Positions 6,991 through 11,737 of a stretch of DNA of 11,737 bases are shown in pieces. Position 1 is the stretch's first letter; each line of letters begins with the position of its first letter. The stretch spans positions 1 to 11,737 of the forward strand of contig ONUQ01000009.1 of assembly GCA_900321055.1 (NCBI GenBank). The letters are read 5' to 3'. The translations under genes were made by a program, and so were the position numbers. Below the pieces are notes generated by a model. It saw only the letters and a list, made by a program, of their open reading frames with translations, did not search any database and was not told the origin of the DNA. The stretch comes from an uncultured Elusimicrobia bacterium. Lineage in GTDB: Bacteria > Elusimicrobiota > Endomicrobiia > Endomicrobiales > Endomicrobiaceae.

Positions 6991-7580
6991 TGAAAAAATT
7001 AGCCGTATTAGTTTCAGGTGGCGGGTCAAATTTACAATCTATAATAGAACAAACAAGAAGCGGAATATTAAAAGATATTGCTGAGGTTGTTCTTGTAATA
7101 TCCAGTAATCCGTCTGCTTACGGGCTTGAAAGAGCAAAAAAAGAAAATATAAAAGCAATTGCTCTTGATTATAAAAATATGGATAAAAATGATTACGATA
7201 AACAGTTGTATAATCTCATAAAAGACTCTGATGCGGATTTAATTTGTCTGGCCGGATATCTTAAAAAGATTCCTGATGTAATAGTTAAAGAATATAAATC
7301 AAGAGTTTTGAATATTCATCCTGCTTTGCTTCCTAAATTCGGTGGGAAAGGGATGTATGGACATTTTGTTCATGAAGCCGTAGTAAAAGCTAAAGAAAAA
7401 AAATCGGGACCTACGGTTCATTATGTGGATGAAAATTATGATACGGGTTCAATAATACTTCAAAAAGAAGTTTCTGTTTATGAAACAGATACTCCTGAAG
7501 ATGTCGCAAAAAGGGTATTAGTTCAAGAACATATAATTTTCCCTGAAGCAATAAAAAAAGTAATAGAAAATTTAAAATAA
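6990..7580 (+). CDS. purN: Phosphoribosylglycinamide formyltransferase (10-formyl-THF dependent)
   Basis: This enzyme transfers a formyl group from 10-formyltetrahydrofolate to glycinamide ribonucleotide, the third purine step. The N-terminal phosphate loop is VSGGGSNLQS (8-17). The catalytic residues are all present: Asn108 and His110 in NIHPALLP (108-115), and Asp147 in VHYVDENYDTG (143-153). LAGYLKKI (87-94) matches the folate-site region. The length of 196 residues is typical, and the formyltransferase fold accounts for the whole protein. The start overlaps the purM stop by one base, with an AAAGGTG inside the end of purM as a possible ribosome site. The visible operon order is purM-purN-purB. 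Confidence 0.96.
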   Translation: MKKLAVLVSGGGSNLQSIIEQTRSGILKDIAEVVLVISSNPSAYGLERAKKENIKAIALDYKNMDKNDYDKQLYNLIKDSDADLICLAGYLKKIPDVIVKEYKSRVLNIHPALLPKFGGKGMYGHFVHEAVVKAKEKKSGPTVHYVDENYDTGSIILQKEVSVYETDTPEDVAKRVLVQEHIIFPEAIKKVIENLK

Positions 7581-7594
7581 AGAAGGTAAAAACT

Positions 7595-8890
7595 ATGATA
7601 CCAAGATATGTAAAACCGGAAATGGAATCAATTTGGACTGATGACAATAGGTTCAAAATAATGTTGGAAGTAGAAATTTTAGCATCGGAAGCTATGAGTA
7701 AATTGGGGGTAGTTCCAAAATCCGCGATAGATAAAGTTAGAGCAAAAGCAAAGATAAATAAAGATAGAATTAATGAAATAGAAAAGACTGTAAAACATGA
7801 TGTTATAGCATTTTTAACAAGTGTTGTTGAAACTGTTGGTCCTGAAGCCAGATTTTTGCATATGGGAATGACATCATCTGATGTTTTGGATACATCTCTT
7901 GCAGTTCAAATGAGACAATCTTGTTTGCTTCTTCTAAAAGAAACAAAAGAATTAATGAATATAACAAAAAAATTGGCAAAAAAATATAAATATACACCAA
8001 CTATGGGAAGAAGTCATGGTGTTCATGCCGAACCTACAACATTCGGTTTAAAAGTTGCAAATTGGTATAGTGAACTTAGTCGTTCTCTTGACAGATTAAA
8101 CTATGCATTAGAAACGGTTAGTTATGGTGCAATTTCCGGAGCTGTGGGAACCTTTGCACATTTAAGCCCGAAAGTTGAAGAATATGTTTGTAAAAAATTA
8201 CATTTAAAATGTGAACCTGTATCAACACAAATTGTTCCCAGAGACAGACACTCAATTTACTTATCAACAATAGCTCATGTAGGAGCAAATTTAGAAAGAA
8301 TAGCAATTGAAATAAGACATTTACAAAGAACAGAAGTTGCAGAAGCGGAAGAACCTTTTACAAAAGGGCAAAAAGGATCATCAGCAATGCCTCATAAAAG
8401 AAATCCCATAATATCGGAAAATGTATGTGGTTTTGCAAGACTTTTAAGAGGATATGCAATGACCGCAATGGAAAATATTGCATTGTGGCATGAGAGAGAT
8501 ATAAGTCATTCTTCAACGGAAAGAATTATGTTGCCCGATGCAACCATGGGGCTTTTCTATATTTTGAAAAGAATGCAAGGATTACTTAGCGGATTAAATG
8601 TTTATCCTGAAAATATGAAGAAGAATCTTAACAAAACACAAGATGTTATTTGTTCGGGAACACTTTTACTGACATTAGTTGATAAAGGTTTAACAAGAGA
8701 ACAAGGTTATGCGATAATGCAAAGATTAGCATTTAAGGCAAGAGAAGAGAATATAAGTTTAGAAAATGTTGCTTTAAAAGATGAAGAATTAAGAAAATAT
8801 ATGAACGAAAAAGAAATTAGAAGAGATTGTGATATTACACCACACTTTAAAAATGTAGATTACATTTTTAAACGAGTTTTTAAAAAATAG
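7595..8890 (+). CDS. purB: Adenylosuccinate lyase
   Basis: This tetrameric lyase releases fumarate twice in purine synthesis, from SAICAR and from adenylosuccinate. The fumarase/aspartase superfamily signature GSSAMPHKRNP is at 261-271, with the catalytic serine on that loop. His68 (TVKHDVIAF), His89 (FLHMGMTSSDVLDT) and His141 (GRSHGVHAEPTTFG) occupy the same numbered positions as in the Bacillus-type enzyme. The length of 431 residues matches that short bacterial class rather than the ~456-residue E. coli type. AGAAGG (7581-7586) lies eight bases before the ATG, and the gap from purN is 14 bases, so it belongs to the same operon. It is the only intact gene here ending in TAG. Confidence 0.97.
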   Translation: MIPRYVKPEMESIWTDDNRFKIMLEVEILASEAMSKLGVVPKSAIDKVRAKAKINKDRINEIEKTVKHDVIAFLTSVVETVGPEARFLHMGMTSSDVLDTSLAVQMRQSCLLLLKETKELMNITKKLAKKYKYTPTMGRSHGVHAEPTTFGLKVANWYSELSRSLDRLNYALETVSYGAISGAVGTFAHLSPKVEEYVCKKLHLKCEPVSTQIVPRDRHSIYLSTIAHVGANLERIAIEIRHLQRTEVAEAEEPFTKGQKGSSAMPHKRNPIISENVCGFARLLRGYAMTAMENIALWHERDISHSSTERIMLPDATMGLFYILKRMQGLLSGLNVYPENMKKNLNKTQDVICSGTLLLTLVDKGLTREQGYAIMQRLAFKAREENISLENVALKDEELRKYMNEKEIRRDCDITPHFKNVDYIFKRVFKK

Positions 8891-8944
8891 TATGAAAAAT
8901 AAAATAATTAATATAGTATGTGTTGGCTCGTATGCATAAGTTAA

Positions 8945-8977
8945 AAACATGAAATGTTTCAGTCTAAAAATTTTTAG
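8945..8977 (+). other. Inverted repeats after purB
   Basis: AAACAT-GAA-ATGTTT (8945-8959) is a six-pair hairpin. Four bases later comes the perfect 14-base palindrome CTAAAAATTTTTAG (8964-8977). Neither is followed by a clean T-run, so termination of the purine transcript here would be inefficient. The palindrome might also be a protein-binding site upstream of the following promoter. Confidence 0.3.
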
Positions 8978-9034
8978 TTATATGTCTTTATTAATGTTTT
9001 ACAATCAAATTTTACATTTTTTTTACAAATTATT

Positions 9035-9064
9035 TTGACATTTTTCTAATAAATAGGATATAAT
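9035..9064 (+). promoter_or_regulatory. Consensus sigma-70 promoter of the large secreted protein
   Basis: TTGACA (9035-9040), an 18-base spacer and TATAAT (9059-9064) match both boxes perfectly. Poly-T/A tracts just upstream resemble an UP element. Transcription should start near 9071, leaving about 40 bases of leader. It is by far the strongest promoter in the window, implying abundant constitutive expression of the gene that follows. Confidence 0.85.
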
Positions 9065-9097
9065 GTATGCAAGAAAGTAGGAAGTTAAATTTATTTT

Positions 9098-9105
9098 AGG
9101 AGGTG
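9098..9105 (+). promoter_or_regulatory. Strong Shine-Dalgarno site
   Basis: AGGAGGTG is a near-complete anti-16S match, five bases before the ATG at 9111. It fixes the start of the large secreted protein and indicates strong translation. Confidence 0.9.
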
Positions 9106-9110
9106 TGGTC

Positions 9111-11737
9111 ATGAACAAAAAAATAATGTCTTTTGTCTTGGCAATGGTGGTATGTGTAGGTTTTGGTGTAGTTAATGCATTTTCAGCCTATAATGATTAT
9201 GCAGAAGAATTTAACAAGTCTTACGGTAACGGTAACAACTCTAAGACAATAATGGTTGGTGCCGTAAAAAGTGGTAATTTGGTTGGAAGTGTTACAACTA
9301 TGTTTAGTTATTATGCGGGAACTTTAATTTCTGCTACATCAGCAGGTGGAAGTGTTACTTTATTTGATTCTTCAGGTGCAAGATTTTCTGCAACGGATGC
9401 AGGTAATTCTTGGAATCTTAACTCTGTTAATTTTAAGGCTTCCGATTTTAATGTTGATGAATTGAATAAAAGATTGGAAGGTATAAGTTTAAGTGATGAA
9501 GAAAAAGAGAATATTAAAAGTGATTTGGAAACAAGAGTAACTGCAGAGGTTAGATTTAATGCAGAACAAAAAGCAAAAGAAACAGCAGCAAAAGATGTAG
9601 AAAAAGAATTGAAGAAAAAAGATGGTGAAACAGATGCCGATTTTGAAAAAAGAAAAGAAGAAGCAATAAAGCAAAAAATAAAAGATGCAGGAAATACTGC
9701 AGTAAAAGATAATGCAAATTATATAAAAGATGAAGTTGAAAGAAGAAGAGAAACTGCAGAAAATACTAAACTAAAAAATATGAAAGATCAAGCAAAAGCC
9801 GATTGGTTTAATGAAACATTGATAAAGATGGGTGTAAATCCTCAGGCATTAAAACAAATAGCAACAGATCCTGATACAGGAGCTATTTTAAGTGCAAGCA
9901 CATTCAGTAATACGGATGAGACACCTTATGTATATAAATGGACTGATGATAAAGGTGTTGAACATACAAAAGTATTTTTACAGGGAGACTATAAGATTGC
10001 GGATGGATCCAATGATTATTTAGAAACCCATATTTCAGGAGAATTTATTGATAAATTAATAGAAACATTAAGTAGCGGAGTTAATATGTCCGCATCCATT
10101 TCTTTTGGTGATACATTTACCGGTCCGACTTTGACAGTTTCTCAAAATGGAAAGGTTATGGCTACTTACCAATCAAATTCTTCCATAAATGGAGGTCTTA
10201 TTCCTACATCTTTATACAGATACGATGACAAAGGTTTTGTGTCCGGAATTGAAACTATAACTTATAGTGCTACAAAAACAGGTAGTGGTTTTATGACTCT
10301 TGAAGCATCAATAAATTATACAAAAATATCTTATGATAGTAATGGTGTAAGAACAGATACTGTATATAGATTTAATAAATTTTCTTCAGATCCTGACAAA
10401 ACATTGAAAACAGGGAAAGTTGGAACAGCTGTAAAAACAGAAGGAAAAGAAGCTTCAGATTCTTTGAAAGAACAATTAAAAGAATATGATGCTTTAAAAG
10501 TATCAGAAACAAAATATACAGCAAATAATTTTATTTTTAGCAGTACAGACTTTGCAACTGGTAATACTACATATTATGGTGGTGATGGTCGTCCAAGATA
10601 TGTTAATAATGATCAGGGAGCAACAATTGGAGTGTATACTTATAATTCAAATGGTGTGATGACTTCTTATTTTAATGCCGAAGGTCGTGATGGTATGGGT
10701 AATAAAGTTGGAACAACTACATTTTTTGATCAGTGGGGTAGACAGTTATTTAGTGCTATAGGTAGTAAAGATATGTCTTACAAGAGAGATGCTCTTATGG
10801 CAGAATATCAAAAAGGTTTGAGAGAAGGTTTTAAAGGTACTAAGTATAAATTTGAAAACGGAGAAGCAAAACCGGTTGAAGGATCAGGAACAACTATAAC
10901 TAATATACAAGTGTATGCAGATCAAATTTTAGATACAAATAACCCGGCTATTATGACAAATGGTTATATTGATATGAAGAAAGTTAATGATTATTTAGAA
11001 AAAAATCCTAAAGCTGTTAGCGATATACTTAATAAAGGTATAGATTTAAGCAAATTTGGTTGTAAGTTAGATAATATAAAGAAAGCTCTTAGCTATTCAA
11101 ACGGTCCTTCTTCCGTTTTATTTCAAGCAACAATAGGTACCAGTGGAGCTTTATCAGCTAAAGAAATTGTAGAAGCAAATGAAACACAACTAAAAGAAGC
11201 TGGTAAATTAAAAGATGATACAACTCCTGCTTGTCCGGATGCTACTTATTCGGTAGATTCTTATACAAATATTACCTATTCAGGTACGGTATTTTATGGC
11301 GGTGCAGCTGCTTTTGGTACTTATGCTAACTATACTACAGATATTGAAGGTGCTACAAAAACGAAAGCAGGTACAGATCCTGTAGTTGAAGGTACTTTAT
11401 TTCCACAAGGTGCAAGTGAACAAGAGATTATAGCTATGGCAGAAAGTTTAGGCATAGATACTAATGATGAGCAAGCTATGAATGATTTAAGAAGCGGTTT
11501 CTATACAGATAAAGAAACAGGTAAAACTTATGCTATAGTTAGTGCATCTTCAATTAATATAATGGATGGTTCCGGTTTCCAAACAGCAGGAGGGGAAACT
11601 ATTTTGGTTGAAGTTACTGCTGAAGCAAAAAGTTCAATAGAAGCTCAGTTACAAAACTCAGAAGATAGAAAGATTATGTTTATGGGTGATGTAACAGAAG
11701 GTATTACCAAACCTTCTGATGGTAATTCGTTAATAGC
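9111..11737 (+). CDS. Large secreted protein with YD-like hairpin motifs, unknown function (cut by right edge)
   Basis: The frame is open for 875 codons and continues beyond the window. Residues 1-23 form a Sec signal peptide: Lys3-Lys4, a hydrophobic core, and V-N-A before a likely cleavage after Ala23 (Ala26 is an alternative). There is no lipobox. The segment at about 115-235 is highly charged (Lys/Glu/Ala-rich) and probably a long helix or coiled coil. Seven aromatic-[DNG]-x-x-G units begin at residues 85, 371, 408, 489, 511, 521 and 539, for example YDSNG and FDQWG. They resemble the core of YD/RHS-type hairpins but are degenerate and irregularly spaced. The rest is rich in Thr/Ser/Gly/Tyr, typical of extracellular beta structure. 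Only Cys650 and Cys708 occur in the mature visible part. Its own consensus promoter and strong ribosome site suggest abundant expression. I do not recognise a named family. A surface, adhesin or structural role is inference. Confidence 0.9.
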   Translation, partial: MNKKIMSFVLAMVVCVGFGVVNAFSAYNDYAEEFNKSYGNGNNSKTIMVGAVKSGNLVGSVTTMFSYYAGTLISATSAGGSVTLFDSSGARFSATDAGNSWNLNSVNFKASDFNVDELNKRLEGISLSDEEKENIKSDLETRVTAEVRFNAEQKAKETAAKDVEKELKKKDGETDADFEKRKEEAIKQKIKDAGNTAVKDNANYIKDEVERRRETAENTKLKNMKDQAKADWFNETLIKMGVNPQALKQIATDPDTGAILSASTFSNTDETPYVYKWTDDKGVEHTKVFLQGDYKIADGSNDYLETHISGEFIDKLIETLSSGVNMSASISFGDTFTGPTLTVSQNGKVMATYQSNSSINGGLIPTSLYRYDDKGFVSGIETITYSATKTGSGFMTLEASINYTKISYDSNGVRTDTVYRFNKFSSDPDKTLKTGKVGTAVKTEGKEASDSLKEQLKEYDALKVSETKYTANNFIFSSTDFATGNTTYYGGDGRPRYVNNDQGATIGVYTYNSNGVMTSYFNAEGRDGMGNKVGTTTFFDQWGRQLFSAIGSKDMSYKRDALMAEYQKGLREGFKGTKYKFENGEAKPVEGSGTTITNIQVYADQILDTNNPAIMTNGYIDMKKVNDYLEKNPKAVSDILNKGIDLSKFGCKLDNIKKALSYSNGPSSVLFQATIGTSGALSAKEIVEANETQLKEAGKLKDDTTPACPDATYSVDSYTNITYSGTVFYGGAAAFGTYANYTTDIEGATKTKAGTDPVVEGTLFPQGASEQEIIAMAESLGIDTNDEQAMNDLRSGFYTDKETGKTYAIVSASSINIMDGSGFQTAGGETILVEVTAEAKSSIEAQLQNSEDRKIMFMGDVTEGITKPSDGNSLI
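9363..10739 (+). repeat. Dispersed aromatic-[DNG]-x-x-G motifs in the secreted protein
   Basis: Seven five-residue units occur in the encoded protein: FDSSG (85), YDDKG (371), YDSNG (408), YGGDG (489), YNSNG (511), FNAEG (521) and FDQWG (539). A looser variant, WTDDKG, is at 277. Most are flanked by alternating hydrophobic/polar residues, as expected of beta-hairpins with an N/D-G turn. The densest cluster is at residues 489-543 (10575-10739), where spacing is 22, 10 and 18. They are protein-level motifs; the DNA itself is not visibly repeated. Confidence 0.55.

Noticed and set aside
6787..7029. A minus-strand frame across the purM-purN junction.
   Set aside because: It is antisense to two confident genes and shows Phe/Tyr/Cys-rich shadow composition.
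9111..9182. Lipoprotein signal in the secreted protein, using Cys15.
   Set aside because: Cys15 sits in the middle of the hydrophobic core and is preceded by V-V, which does not fit a lipobox. A V-N-A signal peptidase I site follows.
9489..9674. A Phe/Cys-rich minus-strand frame opposite the large secreted protein.
   Set aside because: It is the reverse complement of the Lys/Glu-rich helical segment; the Phe and Cys richness is a direct consequence.
9111..11737. Classifying the secreted protein as an RHS/polymorphic toxin.
   Set aside because: The YD-like units are too few and irregular, and the C-terminus, where the RHS core boundary and toxin domain would be, is outside the window.

Overview
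This is an AT-rich bacterial window. GC looks like roughly 30% by eye, AGA is the dominant arginine codon, and TAA is the usual stop. All the visible genes read cleanly with the standard code, most have good Shine-Dalgarno sites, and there are -35/-10 promoter boxes. A pssA/psd pair implies phosphatidylethanolamine synthesis, which suggests a Gram-negative-type envelope. A low-GC, host-associated lineage such as Elusimicrobiota/Endomicrobia would fit, but this is only an impression and nothing here fixes the phylum.

Layout. Two gene groups diverge from the spacer at about 5868-6024. On the minus strand, reading leftwards, are argC (arginine synthesis), a MATE-family exporter, psd, pssA (the two steps from CDP-diacylglycerol to phosphatidylethanolamine) and leuA (leucine synthesis), which is cut by the left edge. 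On the plus strand are purM, purN and purB (purine synthesis), packed with a 1-base overlap and a 14-base gap. A perfect-consensus promoter and strong ribosome binding site then drive a very long secreted protein that runs off the right edge.

How the genes work together. purM, purN and purB form a tight de novo purine operon. psd and pssA act consecutively in one pathway, and the order psd-pssA-leuA is one I know from several other bacterial groups. argC and the MATE gene are 9 bases apart and probably co-transcribed. psd, pssA and probably leuA each have promoter-like sequences of their own, so the minus-strand group may be several transcription units. Two long non-coding stretches (967-1577 and 2397-2721) lie in this group. 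Each holds a short piece that reads like decayed or minimal coding sequence.

Most notable points. (1) The secreted protein of at least 875 residues has a charged helical segment and seven scattered aromatic-[DNG]-x-x-G units resembling degenerate YD-repeat hairpins. (2) The psd product has two changes at the positions that govern self-processing. (3) A near-consensus promoter sits about 170 bases upstream of leuA, with a TGTCA-N7-TGACA dyad over its -35 box. (4) There is a C-x-x-C / C-x-x-C remnant interrupted by stops between pssA and leuA. I see no CRISPR array, tRNA, rRNA, insertion sequence or obvious defence system.
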